From Sulfurimonas sp. (GTDB taxonomy: Bacteria > Campylobacterota > Campylobacteria > Campylobacterales > Sulfurimonadaceae), in contig JAOFSE010000001.1 in NCBI GenBank assembly GCA_028044295.1, positions 186,001 through 250,000 on the forward strand: DNA of 64,000 nt, read 5' to 3'. Position numbers and translations under genes: made by a program. Below are positions 51,580 through 62,322 of this stretch, piece by piece. Each line of letters starts with the position of its first letter. The stretch's first letter is position 1. The notes under the pieces are model-generated. The model saw nothing but the letters and a program-made list of their open reading frames with translations, was not told where the DNA came from and did no database searches.

Positions 51580-53115
51580 TTATATTCCTACATGTAGAAG
51601 TTCTTTTGCAAACCTCTTAGCTTCGTTAGTAACGCTTTCACCGCTTATTATTCTAGCTATTTCATCTACTCTTTTGTCGTGTTGCAATTCGCTTACCATT
51701 GATTCATCACCACTTTTATGTACCAAGAAGTGCTGATCACCCATTGATGTTAGTTGTGGCTGATGCGAGATAACAAATATTTGAAAATATTTAGATAGCT
51801 TTTTAAGTACTTTAGCAACACTCATAGATTCTTCACCACTCAAATTAGCATCTATTTCATCTAACATTAGTATACCACCATTTTTACTCATATGTTCGGA
51901 CTTAAGAGCTAAAATAGCTAAGCGAAGTCTATTAAACTCCCCTGTACTTACCTTTTGCAACTCTGTAGAGTTTAGTTTTATGGCAATCTCATCGCAACCA
52001 AATATTTGATTTTCCACCTCTATAATCTCAACTTCTGCTTCACGTAGATAGAGCTCTTTTAGGTAAGTATTTAGGTCATTTGTAAATGATTTGAGTTCTG
52101 ATTTTCTCAGTTTACTTAGTTTTTGTGATAAATCTTGGGTCTTTTTATGCAGACTTAGCTCTTTGTTTTCTAAATCACCCTTAGTTATATCAATATTTTC
52201 ATACTTTTGTAGTTCTAATATTTTTTGCTCTTTATATTTCAGAGCTTCTTCAACACTCCCGTAGCGACGCTTGAGGTCTGAGAGAGATTCTATACGGTTT
52301 AAAACCTCTTCTATATCAATATCATCCAATGCGCTAAACTTCTCCTCAGCGCTCTCCATAGTTGTTCTAAGCTCATTCATGGCATCAGAGAAAAAAGAGT
52401 TTTCAATCTCAAGAGAGTTAAGTGCAGCAAAAACACTATGTTCATAATCAAAAATAGCATTAGCTGCACCAATGTTTTCTAAAACCTTCTCTTTTTTGGA
52501 AAGCTCTTTTTTTATATACATTAGCTCATCGTCTTCTTGGGGTTTTGGATTAATATCTTCTATCTTTTTTATCTCAAAAGTTGCAAACTCTTTTAGTTCA
52601 ACAATCTTTCTTTGCTCTTCTTCAATCTTAGTAAGCTCTTTTTTTATTTCTTTATGCTCTAAGTAAGCCTTAGAATATTCATCTTTTAACTTTAAAATTC
52701 CACTTTTTTTAATCTCTACTCTATTATCTAAGATAGATAGTAAGTTTTCATTTTCAAAATCACTATAATCCTTTAAAGACAAATGTCTAAGGTGGTTACT
52801 AGCTAATGTATTCATGGCTTTTTTAGAGATACTTTGGTTATTTATAAAGTATCTTGATTTTTCTTTTTTTATGTGTTTAAATACATTAATATCATCATTT
52901 TCTATGCCTATCTCTTCACCATTAAGTTCCCAAGAAACAGTAGATTCACATAAAGAAGCGTCACAAGACTCTGTTCCCAGAGATGAAAGTATAGAGTTCA
53001 TAAGTATAGACTTACCACTACCACTAGGTCCAGTAAAGACAACAAGTCCAGGCTCAAGATTAAGCTCTACACTTTTAAAACTAAGGTAATCTTTTAAAAA
53101 AAATCTCTCTATCAT
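51580..53115 (-). CDS. recN: DNA repair protein RecN (SMC-like ATPase)
   Basis: A 511-residue SMC-like repair ATPase. Walker A is GPSGSGKSILMNS near residue 30; a long coiled coil runs from about residue 140 to 345 (Lys/Glu-rich heptads); the signature and Walker B are STGEFNRLRLAILAL and GILMLDEIDANLSGEES. RecN loads early at double-strand breaks and bridges DNA ends. The protein is somewhat shorter than the E. coli one, due to a shorter coil. The gene end carries a CTACATGTAG site at 51588. Confidence 0.92.
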   Translation of the reverse strand: MIERFFLKDYLSFKSVELNLEPGLVVFTGPSGSGKSILMNSILSSLGTESCDASLCESTVSWELNGEEIGIENDDINVFKHIKKEKSRYFINNQSISKKAMNTLASNHLRHLSLKDYSDFENENLLSILDNRVEIKKSGILKLKDEYSKAYLEHKEIKKELTKIEEEQRKIVELKEFATFEIKKIEDINPKPQEDDELMYIKKELSKKEKVLENIGAANAIFDYEHSVFAALNSLEIENSFFSDAMNELRTTMESAEEKFSALDDIDIEEVLNRIESLSDLKRRYGSVEEALKYKEQKILELQKYENIDITKGDLENKELSLHKKTQDLSQKLSKLRKSELKSFTNDLNTYLKELYLREAEVEIIEVENQIFGCDEIAIKLNSTELQKVSTGEFNRLRLAILALKSEHMSKNGGILMLDEIDANLSGEESMSVAKVLKKLSKYFQIFVISHQPQLTSMGDQHFLVHKSGDESMVSELQHDKRVDEIARIISGESVTNEAKRFAKELLHVGI

Positions 53116-53269
53116 CTTACATAACCTCTCTAATAATCATAAAATTATACTTTTTATTTATTAACTTTGTTATCCTATCGATTTTTGCTACATATAGAGA
53201 GTTTTATTTCATTTTGTCATATTATAGTGATATAATTTCTCAAACACTTAGATGTAAGGAATTATTATT

Positions 53270-53848
53270 TTGAAATTAGCACTTATATTACTTATCTTTA
53301 TTACTAATCTTTATTCGTGTGCAGTATACACTAACCATGTTCCAATAGCTGATGTTTATGTAAGTATTGATGCACAAAAAGAAAAGACTACATTTACAAT
53401 TACTTGGGACTTTAAAGAGTTCTTCATAGCTTCTCTGGATGATCATGACTTAAACGAAAATGGAAAGTTTGATGAGAATGAAAAAGAAGACATAAGAGAT
53501 GAGTGGATTGACTATGCTTTTAAAAACAACCATATCACTGAACTTGTATATACTAATAAAGATAAACGTATAAGAAAAAGTCTTATGAGTAAGATAGATG
53601 TACATACATCTAATCTAACAGTGTCAAAAGATAATATGAAGTATGTATACAGTTTTGATACAGATTTCATCATAGAAGAAAACAATAAGATTTTCATTCG
53701 TTTTTTAGATGATAATGAAAAGATAAACTTAGCTTTAAAAAGTGTGACTGTAGAGAACTATAATGGACCAAAAACGGTACTTCCTCAAGATATAAGAGCA
53801 AATATTTATTTTTACGATCATAAAGTTAAGTACCGCAAAAAAAACTAA
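53270..53848 (+). CDS. DUF1007-like exported protein
   Basis: A 192-residue protein with a signal peptide (about residues 1-16). After VYTNHVPIADVYVSID the pattern TITWDFKEFFIASL, followed by DLNENGKFDENE (an EF-hand-like Asp-rich loop) and a C-terminal IRANIYFYDH, resembles the DUF1007 family of predicted periplasmic proteins often near metal transporters. Here it lies 40 bp upstream of sufB on the same strand. The TTG start has TAAGGA nine bases upstream. Function unknown. Confidence 0.65.
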   Translation: MKLALILLIFITNLYSCAVYTNHVPIADVYVSIDAQKEKTTFTITWDFKEFFIASLDDHDLNENGKFDENEKEDIRDEWIDYAFKNNHITELVYTNKDKRIRKSLMSKIDVHTSNLTVSKDNMKYVYSFDTDFIIEENNKIFIRFLDDNEKINLALKSVTVENYNGPKTVLPQDIRANIYFYDHKVKYRKKN

Positions 53849-53888
53849 TTCAACGCCTTAATCTACTCTAAATTTTTATAGTCGCATA

Positions 53889-55328
53889 ATGTATATTATG
53901 GAAAAGAAATTAGAAGAGTTACTCTCTAATGATTATGCTCTAGGATTTGAGACTGAAGTTGAGAGTGACGCAGCACCAATCGGACTTAATGAAGATATAA
54001 TTAGACTAATATCTAAGAAGAAAAAAGAACCGCCGTGGATGTTGGAAATTCGTCTTCATGCTTATGAAAAATGGCTCACAATGATTCAACCAGTATGGGC
54101 TGGGTTAGATTTTCCTACAATTGATTATAACTCCATATGTTACTACTCCGCTCCAAAAAAACCACTCAACTCACTAGAAGAAGTAGACCCGCAAATACTA
54201 GAGACTTATAAACGCCTAGGTATTCCCTTAGAAGAACAAAAACTATTGGCTGGTATTGCTGTAGATGCAGTATTTGACTCAGTATCTGTCAAGACTACAT
54301 TTAGTGAAGAGTTAGAAAAATTAGGCATTATTTTTTGTTCAATCTCTGAGGCTATAATTAATCATCCTGAGCTTGTTCAAAAATATCTATTCTCAGTAGT
54401 ATCAAAATCAGATAATTATTTTGCCGCACTTAATGCTGCTGTATTTACAGATGGAACATTTGCATACATTCCTGAAGGTGTTAAGTGCCCAATGGAACTC
54501 TCAACATACTTTCGCATAAATGCACTAAACACAGGTCAGTTTGAGCGAACACTAATTATCGCTGAGAAAGATTCATATGTATCTTATAACGAGGGCTGTT
54601 CGGCTCCTATGCGTGATGAAAACCAACTCCATGCTGCCGTTGTAGAACTCATTACACTTGATAATGCTGAGATAAAGTACAGCACAATTCAAAACTGGTA
54701 CCCTGGTAATCAAGAGGGAAAAGGTGGTATATATAACTTTGTTACAAAGCGTGGTAAATGCTTAGGTAAAAACTCGAAAATATCATGGACACAGGTTGAA
54801 ACAGGTTCTGCAATAACATGGAAATATCCATCGTGCTTACTCATAGGTGACAATTCAATTGGAGAATTCTACTCTGTAGCAATTACTTCACTTAAACAGC
54901 AAGCAGATACAGGTTCAAAAATGATGCATTTAGGTAAAAATACTAAGTCAACTATCATTTCTAAAGGTATCTCAGCAATGAAAGGAATAAATGCCTATAG
55001 AGGTCTTGTAAAAGTACGTCCGCAAGCTGATAATGCAAGAAATTTTACTCAGTGTGACTCACTACTTATAGGCAATGAATGTGGAGCACATACATATCCA
55101 TATCAAGATATTCAAAATTCAAGTGCACTCATAGAGCACGAGGCTAGTACATCTAAAATATCTGATGAACAGCTTTTTTATGCGATGCAAAGAGGTTTGT
55201 CACAAGAGCAAGCAGTATCTCTAATAGTAAATGGTTTCTGCAAAGAGGTATTAAACCAGCTTCCTATGGAATTTGCAGTCGAAGCAAAAGAACTACTTAA
55301 TTTAACCCTTGAAGGAAGCGTAGGATAA
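53889..55328 (+). CDS. sufB: Fe-S cluster assembly scaffold protein SufB
   Basis: SufB is the scaffold on which Fe-S clusters form. The 479-residue protein has the family beginning [62 protein letters not shown] and the C-terminal beta-helix with the conserved Cys and acidic residues ([10 protein letters not shown]). The true start may be the second ATG at 53898; neither has a Shine-Dalgarno sequence. It begins the run sufB-C-D-S-E plus the DUF59 gene, all with small gaps or overlaps. Confidence 0.95.
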   Translation: MYIMEKKLEELLSNDYALGFETEVESDAAPIGLNEDIIRLISKKKKEPPWMLEIRLHAYEKWLTMIQPVWAGLDFPTIDYNSICYYSAPKKPLNSLEEVDPQILETYKRLGIPLEEQKLLAGIAVDAVFDSVSVKTTFSEELEKLGIIFCSISEAIINHPELVQKYLFSVVSKSDNYFAALNAAVFTDGTFAYIPEGVKCPMELSTYFRINALNTGQFERTLIIAEKDSYVSYNEGCSAPMRDENQLHAAVVELITLDNAEIKYSTIQNWYPGNQEGKGGIYNFVTKRGKCLGKNSKISWTQVETGSAITWKYPSCLLIGDNSIGEFYSVAITSLKQQADTGSKMMHLGKNTKSTIISKGISAMKGINAYRGLVKVRPQADNARNFTQCDSLLIGNECGAHTYPYQDIQNSSALIEHEASTSKISDEQLFYAMQRGLSQEQAVSLIVNGFCKEVLNQLPMEFAVEAKELLNLTLEGSVG

Positions 55329-55338
55329 AGGCAATATT

Positions 55339-56079
55339 ATGTTAAAACTAAATGACTTAACGGTATCAATAGACAATAAAGAGATTATAAAATCACTTAA
55401 CTTAGAGGTTAAAACAGGTGAAGTTCATGTAGTAATGGGACTAAACGGTACTGGTAAATCTACCCTGCTTAAGTCCATAGCCTCCTCATATGAGTGTACT
55501 ACAAGTGGACTAACTGAACTTGATGGAGAAAATGTGAGTGCTTTGAACACTGTACAAAGAGCACACAAGGGTATATTTATGAGTTTTCAAAACCCCATAG
55601 AAATACCTGGTGTAAATACCATCTACTTTATTAAGACCGCACTAAATGAACTCAGAGAAGCAAAAGGCTTAGAGCCACTAAAAGCTCCTGAATTTATGAA
55701 ACTTTTAAAAGAAAAAATGGCCATACTTGGAATGGACTCAGATATATTAAACAGGTCTATCAATGTAGGTTTTTCAGGTGGAGAAAAAAAGCGTAGTGAA
55801 GTTTTGCAAATGCTTATGTTGGAGCCAAAACTAATACTGCTAGATGAAATTGATTCTGGACTAGATATAGATGCATTAAAAACAGTTACAAAGGGTATCA
55901 ACTCACTTAAAAGCAGTGAAAGAAGCATGATAATAGTAACTCACTACAGTAGGCTTCTAGAGTATATTAAACCCGATGTTGTGCATATTTTAGCCGAAGG
56001 TAAAATCGTAAAAAGTGGTGATATTTCACTTGCAATTGCCTTAGAAGAAAAAGGTTATGAAGATGTCTTGCACAGCTAG
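55339..56079 (+). CDS. sufC: Fe-S assembly ATPase SufC
   Basis: The ABC-type ATPase of the SufBCD complex. The 246-residue protein has Walker A GLNGTGKST (residues 34-42), the Q-loop, an FSGGEKKRSEVLQ signature and Walker B LILLDEIDSGLD, which is the SufC-specific form. It lacks membrane helices, as expected. It overlaps sufD slightly. Confidence 0.95.
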   Translation: MLKLNDLTVSIDNKEIIKSLNLEVKTGEVHVVMGLNGTGKSTLLKSIASSYECTTSGLTELDGENVSALNTVQRAHKGIFMSFQNPIEIPGVNTIYFIKTALNELREAKGLEPLKAPEFMKLLKEKMAILGMDSDILNRSINVGFSGGEKKRSEVLQMLMLEPKLILLDEIDSGLDIDALKTVTKGINSLKSSERSMIIVTHYSRLLEYIKPDVVHILAEGKIVKSGDISLAIALEEKGYEDVLHS

Positions 56080-57199
56080 AGAGTACTTAAGTGGCTTAAA
56101 TAATTTCAATCGTTTTCATTCCAATAAAGAAGAGGCATGGCGATTTTCCAAACTAAATAAGTGGCTAGATAAAGAGTATAAAAACCAAACATCTACAATA
56201 AATAAAGTATCACTACCTATAAATGCATCTAACAAGATAACTATACATAATGGTCAAATAGACTCTAAAGAGCTATCTGATAACATAACAGTTGATATAA
56301 AAGACACTAAGTTAGATAGTACATTAAATCCATATCTCGAAATTATCAAAGATATAAATCAATCAACCATAAGTCTTACATTTGAAAGCAATATAAATAC
56401 GCCAATACTTATTCACCATACATACGATGAAGGTTGTGTTCTAGCTTCATCTCTGGAAATACACTTAGAAAAATCCTTACATATTGACATACTAGAGTAT
56501 TTTGAAGGTGCAAAAGATAGTTTTGTACTTCATTCAAATACTCTACATGTAGGAAGTAAATCATCTCTTCACTTAAGCAGTATTCAAAACCTAGATATGA
56601 GTGCTTTTTTTCTAACTCATACACGACAAACCATAAATAAACATAGCAATTTAAAAGAGTTTATTCTCTTCAATGGAGCTAGTTTTCACCAACACTTTTT
56701 AGAATCAAATCTATACCAGAGTTCAACTAGGGAGTTAAATGTTCTAATAAACTCTAAAAAAGAGCAAAAACATTTACTTAGTACTACACTAACACATGTC
56801 GAGGAAAACACTAGCAGTTTCCAAAGAGCTAAAGAGCTATTAAGAGGTAGTAGTATGGCATTATTTGATGCGCGTTGTATTATATTAAATGGAGCAAGTG
56901 GCTCGGATGTACGACAAGAAAACCGTGCTCTTCTTCTTTCAAAACACGCTCATTTACATGCTAAACCTCATTTAGAGATATTTACAGAGGAGTTAACAGC
57001 TTCTCATGGTGCAACTGTAGGTGAGCTAGACATAGAAGCGCTAAACTATTTAAAATCAAGAGGTATAAAAGAAAACAAGGCTCATAAAATACTTACAGAT
57101 GCTTTTGTGGATGATATTTTAGGTACCTTAGATAATGATGACTATATGCAAGTTGTAAAAGGACTTCTTGAAGAGGAGAACAATCATGAAAAACTATAA
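56063..57199 (+). CDS. sufD: Fe-S assembly protein SufD
   Basis: SufD pairs with SufB in the SufBC2D scaffold. The product has 378 residues and a SufD-type C-terminal beta-helix, with RGSSMALFDARCIILNGASGSDVRQENRALLLS and the HLHAKPHLEIFTEEL block. I place the start at 56063, since AAGG lies eight bases upstream; another ATG lies 6 bp earlier. SufD is more divergent than SufB, as usual. The gene end overlaps the sufS start. Confidence 0.9.
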   Translation: MSCTAREYLSGLNNFNRFHSNKEEAWRFSKLNKWLDKEYKNQTSTINKVSLPINASNKITIHNGQIDSKELSDNITVDIKDTKLDSTLNPYLEIIKDINQSTISLTFESNINTPILIHHTYDEGCVLASSLEIHLEKSLHIDILEYFEGAKDSFVLHSNTLHVGSKSSLHLSSIQNLDMSAFFLTHTRQTINKHSNLKEFILFNGASFHQHFLESNLYQSSTRELNVLINSKKEQKHLLSTTLTHVEENTSSFQRAKELLRGSSMALFDARCIILNGASGSDVRQENRALLLSKHAHLHAKPHLEIFTEELTASHGATVGELDIEALNYLKSRGIKENKAHKILTDAFVDDILGTLDNDDYMQVVKGLLEEENNHEKL

Positions 57200-58376
57200 A
57201 AACGATTTCCCTTTTTTTGAAAATGTAAGTGATATATATTTTGATAGTGCTGCAACATCACAAAAACCAAAAGCAGTACTAGATAAGCTAAAGGAATACT
57301 ACACATCCTACTGTGCAAATACTCATCGTGGATCTCATGACTTAGGTAACAGAGCAACAAGGGAGTATGAAGAAGCCAGAGAGACTACAAGGGAGTTTAT
57401 AAACGCACAACAAACCGAAGAGATAGTTTTCACAAAAGGTACAACAGAAGCCATAAACCTTATTGCATCTAGTTTTGTTAGTCAAAGGTTTAAAACGCTT
57501 ATATTATCACGTTTAGAGCATCACTCAAATATTGTTCCTTGGCAACTTAATGGCTTTAAAGAAGGAGAGAATTTATTTATAATACCTATGAATGATGACT
57601 TAAGCATAAACCTAAAGGCCTACAAAGAATTACTAAAAGAGCATCCAAATTCATTTGTCTCTGTCACACATGTATCAAATGCTTTTGGTATCATAAATCC
57701 AGTAAGAGAGTTAACATACTTAGCTCATAAATATGATTCTACAATACTAGTTGATGGAGCCCAAGCAATAGCTCACATTGATGTAGATGTTAAAGAACTA
57801 AATGTGGACTTTTATGTTTTTTCTGCTCATAAAATGTTTGGTCCAACAGGTGTTGGTGTACTGTATGGTAAATATGAATTACTTAATCAAACTAAACCTT
57901 ATCAAGGTGGTGGAACCATGATAGATGATGTTAGTTTTGAAAAAACAACATATCTGAACCCACCACATCGCTTTGAAGCAGGCACACAAAATATTGCCGG
58001 AGTTATTGGCTTTAAAGAAGCTATAAAATATATAAATGATATCGGTTACAACGAAATTGTAAGGCATGATATGCAGCTAATAAGATATGCCAATAGTGAA
58101 CTAAAAAAAATAGATTCTCTTCGACTATTTACAGATAGTGATAATATATGCGGAAACATAAGTTTTAATATTGATGGAATCCATCACAACGACATAGGAG
58201 TCTTGCTGGATAAACAGCACATTACACTAAGAACTGGGCATCATTGTGCCCTGCCTGCTATGAAGTACCTAGGAGTTGATGGAAGCGTAAGAGTTAGTTT
58301 TACTATATACAATACTATAGAAGAGATAGATATCTTTATAAAGGCACTTATAAGAGCTATAGGAATGTTAAAATGA
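57186..58376 (+). CDS. sufS: cysteine desulfurase SufS
   Basis: A PLP enzyme that takes sulfur from cysteine for cluster assembly. The 396-residue SufS-type desulfurase has ATSQKPKAVLD, THRGSHDL, FTKGTTEAINLIA, the PLP Lys in SAHKMFGPTGVGVLYG, and the active Cys in RTGHHCALPAM. GAGGAGA before the ATG at 57186 decides the start; an in-frame ATG 18 bp upstream lies within sufD. It overlaps sufE by 4 bp. Confidence 0.95.
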   Translation: MKNYKNDFPFFENVSDIYFDSAATSQKPKAVLDKLKEYYTSYCANTHRGSHDLGNRATREYEEARETTREFINAQQTEEIVFTKGTTEAINLIASSFVSQRFKTLILSRLEHHSNIVPWQLNGFKEGENLFIIPMNDDLSINLKAYKELLKEHPNSFVSVTHVSNAFGIINPVRELTYLAHKYDSTILVDGAQAIAHIDVDVKELNVDFYVFSAHKMFGPTGVGVLYGKYELLNQTKPYQGGGTMIDDVSFEKTTYLNPPHRFEAGTQNIAGVIGFKEAIKYINDIGYNEIVRHDMQLIRYANSELKKIDSLRLFTDSDNICGNISFNIDGIHHNDIGVLLDKQHITLRTGHHCALPAMKYLGVDGSVRVSFTIYNTIEEIDIFIKALIRAIGMLK

Positions 58377-58798
58377 TTATTAGAGAACGTATTAAAGAGA
58401 TTAGCAATAACCTTTCGCTTTTTGATGATGTTATGCAAAAGTATGAGTACATCATAGAACTTGGGCATGAACTTCCTTCTCTAGATAATAAATATAAAAC
58501 TGATGCTTACAGAGTTAAAGGCTGTCAGTCAAATGTATGGCTAAATGCATACGAAAAAGAGGATAAACTATTTTTTGAAGCAGACTCTGATGCTCTTATA
58601 GTTAGAGGACTGGTAAATATACTCATAAGTATTTACTCATCAAATAGTGTAGGTGAGATACTAAATAGTCCATCTACATTATTAGAGGAATTGGGCCTAA
58701 ATGAAATCATTACAGCTGGTAGACAGAATGGAGTAAACTCTATGCTTAAGCGTATATATCAGTTTGCTCATAGTAAAAAAGGAGGAATCAATGTATGA
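58373..58798 (+). CDS. sufE: SufE-like sulfur acceptor
   Basis: A 141-residue protein that accepts sulfur from SufS and stimulates it. The active Cys lies in VKGCQSNVWL (residues 42-51); this is the SufE sequence. ATGA overlap with sufS couples their translation, which fits a fixed stoichiometry. Its end overlaps the DUF59 gene by 8 bp. Confidence 0.93.
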   Translation: MIIRERIKEISNNLSLFDDVMQKYEYIIELGHELPSLDNKYKTDAYRVKGCQSNVWLNAYEKEDKLFFEADSDALIVRGLVNILISIYSSNSVGEILNSPSTLLEELGLNEIITAGRQNGVNSMLKRIYQFAHSKKGGINV

Positions 58799-59114
58799 TT
58801 TAGAGATAACAAAAGAGAAAATCATAAACAATATAAAAGATGTGTATGATCCAGAAATTTCTATAAATATATATGACCTTGGTCTTATTTATTCCATAAA
58901 GACACAAGAAGACAATGGTGAAGTTACATGCGATATAGATATGACTCTTACATCATTTGCCTGCGCTGTTGTAGATACTTTGGTTGAGAGAGTGGAGCTA
59001 GCAGCTTTAATGGTTGAAGAAGTACAAGATGTTAACGTAAACCTTGTTTTTGAACCACCATGGAATCAAGAGAACATTACATATGAAGGAAGACTAGAAC
59101 TTGGTCTACTCTAG
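58791..59114 (+). CDS. DUF59 (MIP18/SufT/PaaD-like) Fe-S maturation protein
   Basis: A 107-residue DUF59 protein that shows the family sequence KEKIINNIKDVYDPEISINIYDLGLIYSI at its N-terminus and FACAVVDTLVERVELA as the second helix, in which Cys is the only cysteine besides one in VTCDID. DUF59 proteins help deliver Fe-S clusters to targets; in SUF operons they are often called SufT. GGAGG before the ATG at 58791 is the best ribosome-binding site in the operon, so I prefer it to the longer frame. It is the last gene of the SUF run; nadK is convergent and directly abuts it. Confidence 0.85.
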   Translation: MYDLEITKEKIINNIKDVYDPEISINIYDLGLIYSIKTQEDNGEVTCDIDMTLTSFACAVVDTLVERVELAALMVEEVQDVNVNLVFEPPWNQENITYEGRLELGLL

Positions 59115-59969
59115 TTAGTCACCCCAGCCTAGCTTATCTTTTAGTACAGCGGCGTAGTTAAAGTCTTCTTTATGAAGAAGCTTGATGGTCTTTGTAGCTA
59201 GCTTAATATGTATACTCTCACCAAGACCAAGCTCATGTACATCTTGTCCATCTATAATAATCAGAGCTCTTTCTTCAGAGGTCTTCATCTCTATAGCAAA
59301 CTTACCAGGAAGAACAACAGGTTTTTGAGTCAAAGAATGTGGACAAATAGGAGTAAGAGCAAAAACATTTGTCATTGGAAAAAGAACTGGACCACCAGCT
59401 GACAGATTATAAGCAGTTGATCCAGTAGGAGTTGAGACAATTACTCCGTCACCATAGTAAGTATTAAATGGCTTTGAGTCAACGAGAGTTTCTACATGTA
59501 TCATATTTGATACCCTTGTTCTTGTAAGTACTACATCGTTAAATGCGTACATTTTTACTTCTTTATCATCTTTTATTACAGTCGCTTCTAAAAGCGCTCT
59601 TTCATCTACCTTGTAGTTTCCATCTAGTATGTCTTTTACAAAGCCTTCAAGTTCATCCATTGACAAATCTGCTAAAAAACCGAGGTTTCCAGCATGCACG
59701 CCAAGAATTGGTATATCAAAATCAAATGATTTTCTAACAGTTGATATAAGTGTACCATCACCACCTATAGTTACAAGAAAATCCGATTTTTTGCTCATAG
59801 TTGTAAAGTCAGGGCCATTCAAACCAATCATATCAGCACTTTTACTCTCTAAAAGTACTTCTATATTGAAACTGTTAAAAATATCTTTTAGTTTATTGTA
59901 GTTATCTATGAGTTTAGGTGTTGAAGGTCTCAGTACTACACCAATAGTTTTTATTAGTTTATTATCCAA
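59115..59969 (-). CDS. nadK: NAD kinase
   Basis: Phosphorylates NAD+ to NADP+. The 284-residue enzyme carries VTIGGDGTLIS (GGDGT near residue 69-73), HAGNLGFLADLS, NDVVLTR and the TPTGSTAYNLSAGGP motif, all diagnostic of the family. The downstream end directly abuts the DUF59 gene of the SUF operon on the other strand. Confidence 0.95.
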   Translation of the reverse strand: MDNKLIKTIGVVLRPSTPKLIDNYNKLKDIFNSFNIEVLLESKSADMIGLNGPDFTTMSKKSDFLVTIGGDGTLISTVRKSFDFDIPILGVHAGNLGFLADLSMDELEGFVKDILDGNYKVDERALLEATVIKDDKEVKMYAFNDVVLTRTRVSNMIHVETLVDSKPFNTYYGDGVIVSTPTGSTAYNLSAGGPVLFPMTNVFALTPICPHSLTQKPVVLPGKFAIEMKTSEERALIIIDGQDVHELGLGESIHIKLATKTIKLLHKEDFNYAAVLKDKLGWGD

Positions 59970-60022
59970 AAATGTCTCTTTTTAAAATATTTAGTTGATT
60001 ATACAATTTTATAGATTAAAAA

Positions 60023-60448
60023 TTAAACTTTGATGTTTAAAGGCTCTCGTGATTTAAGAGTATCTAACTTTATAAGGATTTCTAAGACTTCTTTATTGTT
60101 TAACATATTGCCTGACTCAGTAATTCTCTGGTTGAGTTCTGCTCTAGTCTTGTACTCATTTATTAGGTTATGATTTCTAGGTTCAAGCTTACGCGAGTCT
60201 AATGTAAGTGTAGCGTGAGCCTGAAGGCTTATTTCTTGTTTAGAAAAGAGCTCTTGAGACATCTGCATAATCTCATTATTACTTATATTTTTAACATTAT
60301 ACTTGTTAGCCATATCGTAAAAGTCTTGAGCTTCTAAGACGACTTTAGGCTTTGAATTTGCACTCTCACTATTAGTATGTTGGTGACGAGTGTCTTTAGT
60401 ATTTAAGCTTGTAGTTATACTTGGACTAAAGCTACTAACTGGATTCAT
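60023..60448 (-). CDS. hypothetical protein, 141 aa
   Basis: I do not recognise this protein. It is soluble, with a Ser/Thr/Asn-rich first 35 residues that look disordered, then helical segments including LEAQDFYDMANKYNVKNISNNEIMQMSQELFS and a C-terminal helix. It shows no signal peptide or membrane segment. It lies between nadK and aspS on the minus strand with no obvious operon partner, although nadK may be co-transcribed downstream. Confidence 0.6.
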   Translation of the reverse strand: MNPVSSFSPSITTSLNTKDTRHQHTNSESANSKPKVVLEAQDFYDMANKYNVKNISNNEIMQMSQELFSKQEISLQAHATLTLDSRKLEPRNHNLINEYKTRAELNQRITESGNMLNNKEVLEILIKLDTLKSREPLNIKV

Positions 60449-60529
60449 TCACTGCCCTTCCATTTAATTAGAGAAGAAAAAGCAAAATTTATTCCATAAA
60501 CACATGAGGAAATGTAAGCTTAACTTAGC

Positions 60530-60535
60530 TATAAT
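60530..60535 (+). promoter_or_regulatory. -10 box of the aspS-adk operon
   Basis: TATAAT lies 29 nt upstream of the aspS ATG, ahead of a TAGGA ribosome-binding site. T-rich DNA stands in for a -35 box. Confidence 0.55.
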
Positions 60536-60564
60536 CGCGAAAATTATTTTTAGGACTCTATTCT

Positions 60565-62322
60565 ATGAGAAGTCATTATTGTACAGATTTAAGTGAATCA
60601 AATGTAGGTCAAGATGTTGTTTTAGCTGGTTGGGCTAACAACTATCGTGACCATGGTGGTATTGTATTTATCGATTTAAGAGACAAAACAGGTCTTGTTC
60701 AACTAACATGTGACCCAGAACATAATGCAGAAGCTCATAAAGTTTCTGATAGTGTTCGTGATGAATTTGTTCTTATAGCAAAAGGTACAGTTCGTCTTCG
60801 TGGCGAGGGTTTAACTAATCCACGTCTTAAGACAGGTGCTATCGAGATTATTATCAATGAGCTTATAATTGAAAACAAGTCTGCTCCAGTTCCGTTTGTA
60901 ATTGGTGATAAAAATGTTGGTGAAGAGACAACACTTAAGTACCGTTACTTAGAACTTCGTGACCCTGATCTTTATGAAGTGTTTCGCCTGCGTTCTAAAG
61001 CAGCAATCGCAGCTAGAAATATACTTGATGAAAATGGTTTCTTAGAAGTAGAAACTCCAATTCTTACTAAATCTACTCCAGAAGGCGCAAGAGATTATCT
61101 AGTTCCATCTCGTGTTCACAACGGTGAGTTCTACGCTCTTCCTCAATCACCACAACTTTTCAAACAACTTTTAATGGTTGGTGGATTTGATAGATACTTC
61201 CAAATAGCAAAATGTTTCCGTGATGAAGATTTACGTGCTGACAGACAACCAGAATTTACTCAGATAGATGTTGAGATGAGTTTTTGTAATCAAGAAGACG
61301 TTATAAAAGTTGCAGAAGACTTACTAATGGCTATGTTTAAAGCTTGTGGTGTTGAAGTTCAAGCTCCGTTTAATCGTATCACGTACAACAACGCTATGGA
61401 ATGGTATGGTTCTGATAAACCAGACCTAAGATACGATCTCAAGATGGTTGATGTTATAGATATCTTTGAGAGATGTGACAATGAAATTTTCACAAACATA
61501 GCTAAGCAACCTCACAAAAACCGTATTAAAGCGCTTAAAGTACCTGGTGCTGACCTAATCTTCTCAAAACGTGAGATGAAAGGTTTTGAAGACTTCGTAC
61601 GTAAATTTGGTGCGCACGGTCTTGGTTACTTCCAAATGAAAGAAGATGGTCTTAAAGGTCCACTTATCAAATTCTTTACAGAAGAAGATATAGCTCTTTT
61701 AGTTGAGAGACTTGGCATGGAAGTTGGAGATGTTGTATTCTTCGGTGCTGGCGATAAAAAAACTGTATGGGACTACATGGGTAGACTAAGAATTTTCCTT
61801 GCAGAACATGAAAAAATGAGCATACTTGATAGAGATGCTTTTGAATTCGTATGGGTTGTTGACTTCCCAATGTTTGAAGTTGAAGATGGTCGCGTTAAAG
61901 CACTTCACCACCCATTTACGCAACCTAAAGATACTGATAAGGATGATGTTGAAGAGATAGAGTCTATCGCTTACGATATCGTTCTTAACGGTACTGAACT
62001 TGGTGGTGGATCTATCCGTATCCATAAAGAAGATGTTCAAAATGAAGTATTTAAACTTCTAGGTATCGAAGAAGAAGAAGCGCAAGAGAAGTTTGGTTTC
62101 CTACTAGACGCTCTTAAATTTGGTGCTCCTCCACATGGTGGTTTCGCACTAGGTTTTGACAGACTAATGATGTTGATATCTAAAAAAGCTAGTATTCGTG
62201 ATGTTATAGCATTCCCTAAAACGCAAAAAGCTTCTTGTGTACTTACTAAAGCACCGAGTGCTGTTGATAACACTCAACTTCGTGACCTACATATTCGCCT
62301 TCGTGAACAAACAAAAGCATAA
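60565..62322 (+). CDS. aspS: aspartyl-tRNA synthetase
   Basis: A 585-residue class II synthetase of the bacterial type. It has the N-terminal OB-fold ([22 protein letters not shown]), motif 2 [16 protein letters not shown], the GAD insertion domain, and motif 3 [13 protein letters not shown] near the C-terminus. Whether it also charges tRNA-Asn cannot be read here; many Campylobacterota enzymes are non-discriminating and rely on GatCAB. The adk gene begins at the last base of aspS. Confidence 0.96.
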   Translation: MRSHYCTDLSESNVGQDVVLAGWANNYRDHGGIVFIDLRDKTGLVQLTCDPEHNAEAHKVSDSVRDEFVLIAKGTVRLRGEGLTNPRLKTGAIEIIINELIIENKSAPVPFVIGDKNVGEETTLKYRYLELRDPDLYEVFRLRSKAAIAARNILDENGFLEVETPILTKSTPEGARDYLVPSRVHNGEFYALPQSPQLFKQLLMVGGFDRYFQIAKCFRDEDLRADRQPEFTQIDVEMSFCNQEDVIKVAEDLLMAMFKACGVEVQAPFNRITYNNAMEWYGSDKPDLRYDLKMVDVIDIFERCDNEIFTNIAKQPHKNRIKALKVPGADLIFSKREMKGFEDFVRKFGAHGLGYFQMKEDGLKGPLIKFFTEEDIALLVERLGMEVGDVVFFGAGDKKTVWDYMGRLRIFLAEHEKMSILDRDAFEFVWVVDFPMFEVEDGRVKALHHPFTQPKDTDKDDVEEIESIAYDIVLNGTELGGGSIRIHKEDVQNEVFKLLGIEEEEAQEKFGFLLDALKFGAPPHGGFALGFDRLMMLISKKASIRDVIAFPKTQKASCVLTKAPSAVDNTQLRDLHIRLREQTKA

